Shown here one piece after another: positions 12,046 through 23,439 of a stretch of DNA of 64,000 nt (position 1 is the first letter of the stretch; each line of letters starts with the position of its first letter). Under the pieces are notes generated by a model, which worked only from the letters and a program-made list of their open reading frames with translations, was not told where the DNA came from and searched no databases. The translations under genes were made by a program, and so were the position numbers. Source of the DNA: Typhlomys cinereus (Eukaryota; Chordata; Mammalia; Rodentia; Platacanthomyidae); the NCBI GenBank assembly GCA_023101885.1, contig JALPQD010000017.1:1347428-1411427 (forward strand). Reading direction: 5' to 3'.

Positions 12046-12279
12046 CTTTTCCTATGTCAAAATCGTCTCCGGGTGCTGTCCATGTTAAATTGATCATATC
12101 CCCATCAAGGGTGGCAGAAAGGTCTGTGATTTGACTTGGTGGGTACTGGTCAGGCAATGGAAGACCTGGAACTTGTGATACCACAAATGCACCTCCTGAC
12201 GCCGTTCTGCTGAAATCCTCCAGGACTGGCTGCGTATCCTCAGTCACTTCAGGTCTTGGTGGGTTCCCTTCAATTTCCC
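12046..12279 (-). CDS. CLCA4: CLCA4 exon 13, FnIII-like start
   Basis: Acceptor aaatgcag, then [20 protein letters not shown] to FDIGK, ending phase 1 before donor gtaaga. [12 protein letters not shown] is the conserved fibronectin type III-like strand of CLCA proteins. It has the same length (234 bases) and phases as the CLCA1 exon at 62093-62326. Confidence 0.93.
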
Positions 12280-12536
12280 CTGCATTTAAAATTCTCTGGT
12301 TTAGCATGGGAAAGCTTAGAACTCAGGAATCACCTTCCTCGTCCTGCTGCGTTTCTTTTTCTTTTCTTCTGAATAGTCACATTTTTACTACATGACACAA
12401 TTGTGATCACTCACGTGGCGAGGAGATTCTTTCTCCAGTGTCCTTACAGGATATTGTAGGATAAACTGAGTAACGACTTGCTTCAGAACAACAAAGGCAA
12501 TGAGTGAGATTAGTGTATGTAATTCTTTATATGCTT

Positions 12537-12710
12537 GTGTTTTTCTCTCTTTCTTTTTATTCTTTGACACTTTCATACATAAGCACAATAAATTTACGTG
12601 TTCTCACTCCTCTTTTTACTTTTCTGTCCCGTTTCATACTTCTCCTTTCCAGCCAATTTCCCTCCTACTTTCATGTCTTTTCATATGTGTGACCTATCGG
12701 GTTTCATCTG
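12537..12710 (-). mobile_element. L1 3' UTR fragment in CLCA4 intron 12
   Basis: CT-rich stretch (ttattctttgacactttcat and following) homologous to 44640-44745 and 49637-49830. Lies beyond exon 13 within the intron. Confidence 0.45.
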
Positions 12711-13340
12711 CAGTGTCTGGACTGACCGAGGCCCAGGCCAGCGTGGAAATCACTATATATGAAACAACTCTTGTGTGATTTGTCTGTCGAGAAATATGAC
12801 TGAGGAAATCAGTGCTGGCTCTCTTCCAAATGCTTGGGCTGGGTCCTTTCCTTCCTGTTAAGGAATAATACTCCTGCCTTATGCAGTTGCTAACACAAAG
12901 CCCCTAAAAGTCACAAGCAAAAGAAAAGCTTCTAATGCATGATTCTGAATGGCTACCGGTCCCTCGCTCTTCACATCTTTCCTTTTGACCTAGACATACT
13001 CTACACTGAATGTTTCTCTTGCAGTGCATAACCCGAGCAAGTCTCCCTCTGCCTTGTGCTCAGAGCACATTGGATCGTTCTCTTTGCTCTAAGCTGACAC
13101 CTGGCACATTTTTGCTCATGTTGTGAAGGCTCTGGAAACTAACATGGTGCCACCTGGCAAATTCTGACTGTTTAGTAGTTACCAGTCACTGCTCTAAAAT
13201 GTAGATTAATTTGGAGGCAGTTATCAGAAAACTTCATTCTAGAAATGAGTGTAAATACACTTGGTAGTCAAATGTTTGGATCCGCAGTCATATCAAAGGC
13301 AAATGTTATCACTGGATTTCTGACGACGTGGGCCACTCAC

Positions 13341-13511
13341 CATCCACTGCCCAGCCTGGCGTATATTTGGCTCTATTCAGTGGATGCCGTAAGCTTCTCC
13401 TGGCAGAGTTTGTTCCTCCATGAGCCCGAACTTTCAGGTTGTACCTGCCATTTTCTGAATAAGCTGTGAAATACCTGGAGTAGACCCCATCATCCTTGAA
13501 AGAGTCAGCAC
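13341..13511 (-). CDS. CLCA4: CLCA4 exon 12
   Basis: After acceptor cttcaacaag it encodes [20 protein letters not shown] to PGWAVDG, with donor gtgagt. [11 protein letters not shown] is a family hallmark and is shared with the CLCA1 exon at 62779-62949, which has the same length (171 bases) and phases. Open throughout in the ancestral frame. Confidence 0.93.
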
Positions 13512-14359
13512 CTTGTTGAAGAAGTGAAGAAAGAAATGGCAATTACTATGAATAAGGGGGGAAATTGGTATTTTTTCTAAGACAAGCATTGGTTTTCATG
13601 AGTACCTTCTCTACTACTGGGCTCAATATTTTGCATTTGATTCTCTAAGATGTATTTACATTATGTTTTCCTAAAACAATTCATCGTCGAATTGATGTCC
13701 ATGAGTTTTATTTATAAATGCAAATATATTTATATAGCATATTTACACACATTGATAATCATATATGTGCAATAAATACTTGAATACCTCATTTGTCTGT
13801 CCTGTCCCAGTTTATGTAGAGATTATAGAAGTCTGTTTTTTAACCATGTCTGCCAATTGGTTTGCTTTCAGCTTAATTTATAATAGTAATTAATTAATCC
13901 CTCTGTTTACTGGGCATTTCTGGGGTTTGAACTGCAGTCACTTGTGTGGTGTGCAAATCCCTCACCACTTAGCTACCACTCCAAGCCTCAGTTATCTGCT
14001 TAAATCAGTAGGATGCACATTAAGACAAATTGTACCTTTACGAAGAATTTATTTATTACTACAGATGACTAAAATTACTTATGTTGCTTTGTCTTCAAAA
14101 ACTTGTCTTCCCCCTCTCTCCAGTTCTTGCTCTCCTGATCAATTCTCTGTAGTCTCACAAAGGAAAACTCCCTTGTTCTACTGTAAAACATGTTTGGAGG
14201 AGTTGAAGAATGCTGTATCACAAATATACTTTTTTTCTTTTCCATTTTTGCACTTATGTGTGTGTGTGGGGGCATGCATGCATATGTGTATGCATGTCAT
14301 ATGGGCACAAATGTGTGTGACCGTGCACGTGAACATATGTGCGCATGCTTGTGAAGGCC

Positions 14360-14588
14360 TGAGGTCGACATTGTCTTTTTCTATCTCTCTCTGCTTTATT
14401 ATTAAAATAGGGTCTCTACGTTGAGCTTAGAGCTCCCCAATCAGATAGGGTAGCTAGTTGATTTTCCCTGAGGAATCTCTGTCTTTGCCTTCTAAATGCA
14501 GGGCTTTTCTGTAGGTTCTGGGATCTAAACTCTGGACCTTAGGTTTGTGGGGCAGACTTCTTACACACTAAGCCATTTACCCAGCCCC
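14360..14588 (-). mobile_element. Diverged tRNA-derived SINE in CLCA4 intron 11
   Basis: Minus-strand head-like sequence ending taagccatttacccagcccc, preceded by a TG-rich stretch (14260-14350). Too diverged to assign. Confidence 0.45.
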
Positions 14589-15760
14589 CTCCTTTGTTTT
14601 CTTTTTAAAATGAATTTATTCTTAATTTTATACATGTGCACAATTCATTGTGGTCACTAGCATTGGAATTATCTGCCAAATTTCAAAATGTATTTCCTAC
14701 TCTGTTAGAAGAGGAGAAGGATCTTGTGTCAATGCTGTACATTCGCTGTAACATCTGAGGATTTTTAGACATGAAAATTTCCCAGACTTCTTAGGGAAAT
14801 GCCTTAGCAAGATGTTTTAACACACCCTTCAGATGATTCCTTTGTACAAGAAAGTTTGAGGATGCCTGTCTAAGCCATTGCTACCAATATCTTCTTTGTG
14901 GAAGGTATTCCAGATTTAGTTATTCCTCCAATTAAAAATATCCATGTGGTAAAATGCTAAGAAATGGACCAAGATGTGCCTAAGTTTTATGTAGGTACAT
15001 GAAGGGGAAAAGGCACGCGACAGGAGTTATTGGTGCACTTGAAGTGTTGACATGCACCCAAGAACAGTTTGTCAACTGTAGTTGAACATAAGATAGTTAA
15101 ATGACAACAAATCACATGGAAAAATATCTGGTAGAAGTTTATAATAATTCAGACTTTTATCAAATTAGTCATTTGCTTGCTGACCTCTAAACATAAAAAT
15201 CTATTCCAAGAACAACCCAGAGTGTGATTTTGTGTATATTTACATATTTATGTAATTCACACAGTACCTCATTCCCTGCCAGTCAGACGTGCTATCCAGT
15301 GCTTCAGTGGTAAGCCCCCTACTAGCTGCCCCCAGGTTGTAGCTTTCAGGACTCTACTTGTGCTTTCTTAGCATTTGCTGGGCATCCTCTTGCCTCTCCC
15401 CCTTTCCCTGCTGGAGGCTCAGATTCTACCACTCATTCCTCCCTGACTGTGCCTCGCCTTCTCTGGCTGTACCTCATTGGCAACACTTCCTCAACAAACA
15501 TATGGCCAAGATTCAAGATTATGCTTCCAACCTTCAGAATAAGTTTGACAATAAATAGCACCTACTGAATGCTTACCCTATGCAAGACACTTGCTAAGTA
15601 CTTTATAGAGTTTGCTTGATGCTTTATAGAGTCCTGCTGCTGCTCCAGAATCTGCCTCAGATCCTCAGGTGCCTGTTTATTTTCCCCAGCTCTACACAGG
15701 GACTCAGAATATATCGTGAGTTATGAACATATAGCCTTATGCATAAAATCTTCGAGTTAC

Positions 15761-16028
15761 CTGCACCGTTATCCAAAAGGTCCAAAACTACTGTCTTTCC
15801 ACTGGTGGATTCAATGACCGCAGTCACGTTGGCTCCGATGATGGGCACGTACCCTTGCTGAACTTCTGCATACACGACCATTGGGCTGGGATAGCTGCCT
15901 GTGTCCTTGTTCATTTTGGCTTTCACTGTGATTGGAGGCACAGAAGAATTGGCTGCCCGAGATGTTACTGTAATTGTTAGTATTTCTGTGCTTGCTTTCG
16001 CATCCAGACGGTAAGTCCAAGTGCCCAC
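15761..16028 (-). CDS. CLCA4: CLCA4 exon 11
   Basis: After acceptor aaattttag it encodes [20 protein letters not shown] to LLDNGAG (phase 1 end) before donor gtaact, closely matching human CLCA4 and including [20 protein letters not shown]. Because of the upstream 1-bp insertion the actual message would read it in another frame and stop at 15813-15811. Confidence 0.92.
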
Positions 16029-16424
16029 CTAAAATTTTCAATGGAAATGTATAATAAGTATTCAGAGTCAAAGTGTACAATTTTTCCATTCGGCAATTTT
16101 AAGATAAGTCTTAGTACAGAGTAGAATAATTAGGTTTTGGTAGAGTTTTGCTTTCTTTTTAAAGGATGTGAGCTGAGGCAGTTCAGTAAGGCACTTTGAC
16201 GAGGTGTCTATTCTTTGAAACATCTCAAATGGAAAGAATGAATGTTGGAAAGTTTGCCTTGATATTGATCTAATTCTTTGGCCTTGGAGTCACTGATTTT
16301 ATGACCCTGATCAGAACAAGAAGAAAGGACTTCGCCACTCTCTGTGCACCAAGAAGATACATAGACTTTCCAGAGTTCTCCCTTGAAGTTCTCAAACTTT
16401 CTTCTTCTTCTTCTCCTTCTCCTG

Positions 16425-16610
16425 TGAGGGTCAAGAGTGACATCAGGAATCGTCCTGGATTACTCTGTTTTCTTATTGTTTTGCTCTGGGGATTGTCAGG
16501 CTCTCGGCCATATCCGTTGAGCATTTTTACATGGGATCTGGGGATCTGAACTCAGGTCCTTTTGCTTGTGAGGCAAAGGGCTCTAATCCTTGAGCCATTC
16601 TTCTGCTCTC
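16425..16610 (-). mobile_element. Older SINE in CLCA4 intron 10
   Basis: Reverse-orientation body (catcaggaatcgtcctggat) and tRNA-like head (aggctctaatccttgagcca side), diverged from the young copies. Lies between exons 10 and 11, in the same orientation as the gene. Confidence 0.65.
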
Positions 16611-16770
16611 TTCCTGCCCTCATAATTTCCGGGTCATACAGGCAATGAAAGTTTGTAAGTTTCATCTTCATTTTTGAAGATGATAAAATCATTGGCAATC
16701 ACATTTATAATATATTAGTTCAGCTTTGAGAAAACTCTTTTCAGAGGCAATTGAAAAGCTAACCGCTTAC

Positions 16771-16987
16771 CTGTGCAGGTTCCTGGAATACTGGCATAGG
16801 CCATTCTGGAAGTTGGTTCTACTATGATATTTGTCACTGGTGTTCCTTGGGGATCCCAGAGAGAGATGTCAGGAGTCTGTTGCTTCCACGTGATGAGAAA
16901 GAATGTGTCCGTTCCTACTGTGCTGTCAATTACCACTGTATCATTTATCTGGAGACCACTGTTCATGGTGAATCCCTTACTTTCAAG
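16771..16987 (-). CDS. CLCA4: CLCA4 exon 10, carries first frameshift
   Basis: Acceptor tcaaacag, then [20 protein letters not shown] to YASIPGT (residues 490 to about 560), donor gtaagc. The frame is good until the last ten bases. The exon is 217 bases long (phase 1 end), but exon 11 is in frame only if this exon ends in phase 0. Removing one base, most simply + strand A16777, gives PGTAQ joined to VGTW, as in relatives. As written, the message shifts frame at this junction. Confidence 0.9.
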
Positions 16988-17499
16988 CTGTTTGAATACA
17001 TTTAAAAATTAATGACAATAGAAGAAAATAATTTTTTCTTTTAAAGGTCATAATTTTTGTTTTGAAAATAGCCATATATGCTATACTACCTTAGACTTGT
17101 CATTTATTTATTCATTTATTGATTCATTTACTTATTTATGAGAACAGGGTCTTATTTTGTAACCCATTTGCAATAGAAATGTTTATATTATTAGGTTTTA
17201 CTGCCATTCCTAGCCAAAGCTTTGTGATTGAAAAACACACTATATTCTTAGTTGCTTTGCTTTAATTATGCCACTTAATTTGGGTACTTCCAAAGAATGA
17301 TTTTTACTTCAGTTTAAAGTCTTGATCTAGGAACACATTCCTATTACTGTTAACTAGAACAAGAACCTTAAAAAAAAAGAGGGAAGGAAATAGATCAATA
17401 AGGAAAAACAGCCAATGAACTTATAGGTAGGAAGAGACAATATACCAAACTACTCTGTAAATAGCTACTGCATGTAGACTTGAAGAGCACTTAGCACTC

Positions 17500-18160
17500 A
17501 CTAAACATTTTCTACAACAGAGGTAGAGGATCTCAACACCCTGACAGGATGCAGCCTAGGCCAGTAGAAGAGCAGTGAAGTGGACAGCAATGGCCGCCAG
17601 AATGCAGAGTACCAGCGCCCTAGCAAGGCTCACCCAGAATCAGGCCAACCTAATCTCTCCCCACCCTAAGGCTTTGGGAACCTCGAGGAAGAGGGGCCGA
17701 CAAGAGTTAAGAACCTAAAGATGAGAAGGTCCACTGTTGGACAAAACATTCCATTCAAGGCAAGGATGCTGCTTCCGGGAACTCACCACAGTGAGACTTG
17801 TCCTTCCCACACCTGCATCATGATTGACATACCAACATGCCCCCATGAATTATGAGAAACTGAAGAGAGAGAAGAACACACAAGGGAAACCTTAGAGACT
17901 AGAGCTGGATGAGTGAAGGGAGACGCCCCCATCTATCAGTGGGGTGGCCTGAGGAGGGCAACTTGGCCTGAACCCACATAAGAGTAGACAAGTCAGAGGG
18001 AACCCTGGAGTCCATAGAAGCGGCCAGGCAGGAAGGTGGGAGATAGTGGGAGGGATTGGTGAGGGGAAGTGAGGGAGATGGGAGTGGGGAATGGAAGGAA
18101 GCAGCCTGTACTGCTTCTCAATCTGTTTGTAAAACTAAAAAATAAAGTCTTGATTCTAAA
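17500..18160 (+). mobile_element. L1 3' end in CLCA4 intron 9
   Basis: Purine-rich 3' UTR (gggagggattggtgagggga) ending ctaaaaaataaagtcttgat, the typical end of a rodent L1. Opposite in direction to CLCA4. Confidence 0.6.
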
Positions 18161-18270
18161 TAAGAGACAGAGATAAGACTTTTAGATAAATATAGAACTC
18201 CAAACTTAAAAGTACTGAACTCATGTCTCTGTCATGGCAGCAGCAAGCTCCCTAGGGAGGGCGGTCTGAC

Positions 18271-18377
18271 CTGCAGAGACTTCTGTGTGGCATCAGCATT
18301 TTCCGAGGTAAGCGCCGCAAAAGCATCAATAAGGCCGTTGTTTTGGTCATTATCTGAAGCATAGAGATGTCTTCCTC
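18271..18377 (-). CDS. CLCA4: CLCA4 exon 9
   Basis: A short exon found by homology: acceptor atgttctag, two bases to finish G454, then [20 protein letters not shown] to QKSLQ (residue 489), donor gtcaga. It closes the VWA domain. The donor has C at +3, which is weaker than its neighbours. Confidence 0.9.
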
Positions 18378-18929
18378 CTAGAACATAAATGTTATAATAA
18401 GCTAATTTGTTTTGTAGAATACTGAGTACTTACCTCTTTTGAATGATTAACAAGGTAACAGTTCAATGAAATCAGAGTTTCAATCTGTAATATCAAAACC
18501 AGATAACTGTAAAGGTTAACTTTGAAATGCTAATTTAAAGCATAACTATGGGTCAAAAACTGTCTTAATACCCCATTGCAGAATTGTCAGCTAGATGAAA
18601 TATATCAACAGTCAAAGACCACAAACCTAGGTTCACAGATGCTATGTAGCCCTGCAGGGCAATTATTCATTTGTATTAAAGATATCATTCTAATGTAGTC
18701 GGCCTTAGATTTTTCCAGACAAAGTAGATCAGGAACAGAGGAGTAGACAGATGAAAGGGCTCCCACGTTGAGGCTCCGTGTGCCTGCTAGAAGCACAGAA
18801 ACAATGGGGACAGGCTCCCAAAGTACTGCTAGGTGCAAAGCCTGCCATAGAGTAAACTTTACTTCTTGAAACTTCTTTTCTCATACCCTGATGACCTCAC
18901 TCACCTCTCTTTTCTTTTCTTTTCCTTCA

Positions 18930-19076
18930 TTTACTTTTTTTTCCTTTTTCTTATCTTTCTTTTCTTTCTCTTTTAGATAAGGTCTCACCTACTCCAGTAT
19001 GGTCCTGGCACTTGCCTTAGTAGCCAGGATGAGCGTGAATTTCTGATTCTCTTGCTTTCCCCTCTAAAGTGCTGTA
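18930..19076 (-). mobile_element. B1-like SINE in CLCA4 intron 8
   Basis: Minus-strand T-rich end, then ataaggtctcacctactcca and a 7SL-like middle (ctggcacttgccttagtagc). Diverged copy. Confidence 0.5.
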
Positions 19077-19391
19077 AAATTCAAGGCTCAGTTTTCCAAA
19101 CTTTTCCCCCATTTTTCTCTACACAGCCCTGGCAGAATTCTAGACTTCCTTCTGCACATATAGACCTTTCTCTATTCTTCCTGTTACAAGGAAATGCTGT
19201 CTGTATGATTTGATTAGTGGTTTTATGTGTCTTTCCATATTGACTCTGAACAGCATGAGGATGGGGTTGGTCTGGTTTGACTCTTCTAATTCTGAAGACA
19301 CATCTGCAGGAGCCCAAGAGAAGTCACTGCGTTGCCAGCACTACTTGTATACACTGCGGTGAAAGGTCTGGAATGGAAGATCGAGTCTTAC

Positions 19392-19569
19392 CTGTTAAAT
19401 TACTCATCTGATTTACGGCTATATCAGCAGAACGTCCCAAGGCAACGAAATGAACGATGGTCCCACTGTCCTGCACTTCATTAAGACAGCTGCTTGCAGT
19501 ACTGTCTTCTCCATCAGTCAGCAGCACAATTTCACACCCATCTATTTGGGGATTGTTATTTCTAAACAC
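19392..19569 (-). CDS. CLCA4: CLCA4 exon 8, VWA domain
   Basis: After tccgcag it encodes [20 protein letters not shown] and on to MSNLTG (residues 395-454, phase 1 end) before donor gtaaga. D413 in LLTDGED supplies the last MIDAS residue, so the metal site is complete. The exon matches human CLCA4 except for a more divergent first ten residues. Confidence 0.94.
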
Positions 19570-20227
19570 CTGCGGACATAATTCACAGCATTATTATCAT
19601 ACTAATTCAAATATAATGATGCAGAATTAGAAAAGAAGTACAGAAAGTGCAGAAGAGAAAAGATAACCTGTGAAAATCATATTATCTGTACTCAATAATC
19701 CATGGAGAACTTTAACATAATTTTTTACTGCTCTCCTGATTATAGGCAATATTTATTTAAATGACTTAACTTTACAGGGAGTTTTTCTAATCAGGAAAAT
19801 GATACATTTGATATTAACTATGTGATTCAGATGAACACTTAGAGAAAATTTGCTCTATAATATAACAATTGTTGTTATAAGTGCATAACAGTGCCTTTTA
19901 CTTGATCCTTGCAAAAATCCTATTTCTATTCCCTATGTTTTATAAATTAAATCCAGAAATTGTAATGAGACTGAAGTCTACTTGAGTCTAGAGATCTCTT
20001 AAGTGGTAGAGTCGGACTCTAATGTCAGAGTTCATGCCCTAACTGACGGCTTAGCTTGGGATCTAGTGGCATTTTTATAAGTTTATTCACTGTCATTGAG
20101 CCATTAAAATAGTCAAGAATTTTTTTTATGTGCTGTAATTATGCTAAAGGCAGGTATGGACATCAACACTATACATGAAAATGTCCTCAAAACAGGGGCC
20201 AGAATACACTTGCGGTGTGATTCCCAC

Positions 20228-20455
20228 CTGAAATGCGGCTCGAATTCCAGAGCAGATGGAAGTTCCTCCACCGGCTGTTGGAGGCAGTGTTTCCACAAGC
20301 TTGTTTCTTTCCGCGTCGCTCTTGATTTGGATCAGTTCGCTTTGGATAGTGGCATCCGAACTGAAGTGTACCATCCCGACCCAGGATCCACTTTCAATGG
20401 TCTGCAGCAGGAAGTATTTCGCTGCTTGATTCATTCGATTGAGCCGGTCATCTCC
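20228..20455 (-). CDS. CLCA4: CLCA4 exon 7, VWA domain
   Basis: Acceptor tcatccag, then [18 protein letters not shown] through to GIRAAFQ (residues 319-394), donor gtggga. T383 in GGGTSICSG is the expected MIDAS threonine. Both joins are phase 0. An open frame on the opposite strand over 20141-20470 is a shadow of this exon. Confidence 0.94.
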
Positions 20456-21283
20456 CTGGATGAAAAGTGAGAAAACACCAGACCTCACAAATGAGTGCAT
20501 GTAATTTATTGGTCAGAATTTTCTGTAAATAGTAATTTGTACTTTTGAAGGAGATGATTATGGTTTTTTTTTCAATTGGTAAACCTGAAACATGTGGTTA
20601 TGCATCTCATGAGACATGTATTAAAAACCTCATACTTTTCAGTGGGGCTGATTCTTGGCTGCCTAAATATGGAAGTAGAGGTGGGGGGACAGTGAATCAA
20701 AACTGAGGTTGCGATTCACACTCAATGCCTCTCATGCTCTGGGGTGTCTCTGTGTCTGTAGTTCCAAGATGAAATCACAATCTGGTGATCACTAATCCAA
20801 ATCAGACTCTTGGACTCCAGACACATCTGAAATTGCCCAATTTGCTGGGGACTAGTTGCCCACAAGGTGAAATTTAGTGAGTTTGTAGTTTGTAGTGAGT
20901 CTAAGAGAGCCAATCACAGCCCCATCTTCCTTCTATTTCTAACCTTTCTTTGGTGCATCTCCACTAATGTGTTATTACCTTTATCTCTTTGGTAGCTCAG
21001 CAGCCATCACCCCTCTCTTTACTGGGTGATTGCTCAGGGTAAACACTTCTTCATATGTTTGTCTTCTCTAATTCCTTCCTAGGACCCATGACAAAATTTT
21101 CCTGTGAGGTTCCTAAACCAAATCGCTCTGAAAACCACCTACATTCCCACTACTCTGCTCTGCCTGTAAACTTTGTCCTTGTTTCTGGGAGACTCCTCAT
21201 CTCAAGAAGCTCTTCCCTCTGCAGGGACTTTTCTCCAGCCTCGTGCCTGTGCTGACGTTTAGCACCTGCTGTCCTGTGAAAGC

Positions 21284-21466
21284 TTGCGTGTTGTGGTGCA
21301 TCTCTTCAGTTGCGTGTTGTGGTGCATCTCTTCAGTTGTGTGCTGTGGTGCATCTCTTCGGTTGCGTGCTGTGGTGCATCTCTTCAGTTGTGTGTTGTGG
21401 TGCATGTCTTCAGTTGTGTGTTATGGTGCATCTCTTCAGTTGCGTGTTGTGGTGCATCTGTTCAGT
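21284..21466 (+). repeat. 26-bp minisatellite, 7 copies (CLCA4 intron 6)
   Basis: Unit ttgcgtgttgtggtgcatct plus cttcag. Seven copies with few changes (TGCG/TGTG, GTTG/GCTG). Confidence 0.9.
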
Positions 21467-21892
21467 CTGTTCCTTCTCTGTTGTTTTCCAGTAACCACTT
21501 CTCCTGTTTGCTAAGGTTTTTATTTCTGGCTTTTCACCTGCAGCTTGGTACTGGACCACATTTTGCTTATTTGTGGTTCATTCATTTTTTATTTACTTTC
21601 TGATTGCATCTATGTAATGAGCTCTTTTTTCTAGACCATAAGAACACAGGATGTATCAGGAAGGTTCCTTCGATGTAGGTGAGGAAGACACGCATAGCTT
21701 CAGGAACGTGCACATGGATCGAGGCATGCCCAGCAGTATAGAACCGGCAGATGCACCTTCAGCACCCTCCAAGCCTTGCCCTTCTGCTGAAGAAAGCCAT
21801 GTCTCTCCTGAATTGTGGAGGACAGAAATACCTTAGGCAGGTAATGGAGATGGGGAGAGAAAACGTTCTCTACAGAGCTGTGAAAACCTGCC

Positions 21893-21992
21893 TTTATTTA
21901 TTTTCTTGCTATGTAGCCTAAGCTGGTCTTGAATACATTGTTCTCCTGCCTTGGGTTGGGATCACAGCCTCGCACCATCACACCCAACTTTT
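21893..21992 (-). mobile_element. B1-like SINE in CLCA4 intron 6
   Basis: Minus-strand sequence tagcctaagctggtcttgaa and gggatcacagcctcgcacca is typical of B1. Confidence 0.65.
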
Positions 21993-22599
21993 CCAAGGAT
22001 CTGCATCTCTGTTCTCAGATTCTAGCACGATGCCAGATATTCACTGCATGGCAACAGAAAGAATTTAGCTACATGTACTTTTTGTAGTCATACATCTTTC
22101 ACGGTGATGCCATTCTGTTTGGTCTAGAGAGGTCATGCGTACAGTTGATACAAAGAAGATAACGTGACTTAGGAATTCCGCTGGTTGATTCTGTTCCTTT
22201 GCGCCATTCTCTGGAGTTCAGCATTCACTGACTGATTCTCAGTTATATTATTCATTTCCACAGAAGGACCATGTGAAAAACAATTCGTTCTAGTTCTTAT
22301 CTTTGAATGAAAGCTTGACTAAAGTGTATGAGAGTTCTTCTCACTCGACTGTATATTTTCTAGAACAAAATGAATATCCTTAGTAATGGCTTCACTGATA
22401 CTTTTCTCTTGATACAGTATTTTGTATCTCTCAGGTTATGATAGCAGGAAGTGATGGTACTTTATGACATTATGCAAATTTGAACAATCCAGAAACAAGC
22501 AGAGTTTAGTGTGTTCCTAGCATTGTTAGCCCTGTTGTACATCTAGGAAAAAAAAAAACAAAAAAAAAAAACAAAAAAAAAACAGGCTCCTGAACTTAC

Positions 22600-22818
22600 A
22601 TTCATGCTTCCAGATATATCAAGAACTAAGCACAGAATTCTTTCACTGATCCTCAGCAGCGAGAAGACAGGGGGAGAGGGTGGTTCCTCCCGTGGCGTGC
22701 TGTTTTTAAAATCTTCAGAATTGCTGATCACCTCCCACGTGCTTCTGTAGTCGCATTTTAGGTTATGTAGAGTTGGAGCTTCCTGGTTATGGTTTTTTTC
22801 ATTACAGAATTGAGTCAC
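22600..22818 (-). CDS. CLCA4: CLCA4 exon 6, start of VWA domain (MIDAS)
   Basis: Begins [15 protein letters not shown] after acceptor aaccttttag and ends at SGSMN before donor gtaagt (residues 246-318). It contains [13 protein letters not shown]312, S314 and S316 are the DxSxS part of the metal-ion-dependent adhesion site. A run of T broken by single G residues begins about 16 bases into the following intron. Confidence 0.93.
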
Positions 22819-23261
22819 CTAAAAGGTTAATACAATGAAAAAATTAGAAAATATAACCTGAAAAATTAAATATTTTCGGCAAATATGCATTTATCAAGCA
22901 TAATATAATTAATGATAATACTATACTAAGACAAACTTATCACAGTAATAGTTAACCAATTAATTAGTTATTAATAGATACAAGTGCTAATAATAATGAA
23001 ATATTGGGTAAACCCTTGATATGTGTTATCCAATATTCGGAGAACTATATATAAACATATTTAGTCCTTGTGTCTCCTGGAGAAACATTTTAAGATCATA
23101 TATGAAGGAAGGATAATATAGCATGTATATGGTCAGTGTTAGCAATGTATCTCTTGGTATCATGCTTGACATTATATCATCGTCCTTATAATAATTATCT
23201 GTTTTAAAAATGAATAAAATCAGACCAATCATTTGATTATCAACACAACAAGAATACTTAC

Positions 23262-23439
23262 AGAATCAATATTTTGCATGTACATTATAGATGCCTTTTC
23301 TGATTGAGACTTGTCAGGGAAGAACTGACAGTTTTTTTCATACAGTTTTGTGGTGGAATCTATTCTGCAGCTTCTGGCTGCGCAACTGCCGCCTTGACAC
23401 GTGCGCACTTTGTTTACACCGGAAAGACGTACGGAGCAT
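23262..23439 (-). CDS. CLCA4: CLCA4 exon 5, cysteine-rich segment
   Basis: Acceptor tatttgcag. The first base completes R186, followed by [20 protein letters not shown] and on to MYMQNIDS (residues 186-245). Five cysteines match the conserved disulfide-rich stretch after the protease motif. Ends in phase 0 before donor gtaagt. Confidence 0.93.

Noticed and set aside
20141..20470. 109-codon + strand frame opposite CLCA4 exon 7
   Set aside because: Shadow of the conserved exon on the other strand.
21243..21603. Repetitive cysteine/valine-rich frames
   Set aside because: Translation of the 26-bp minisatellite.
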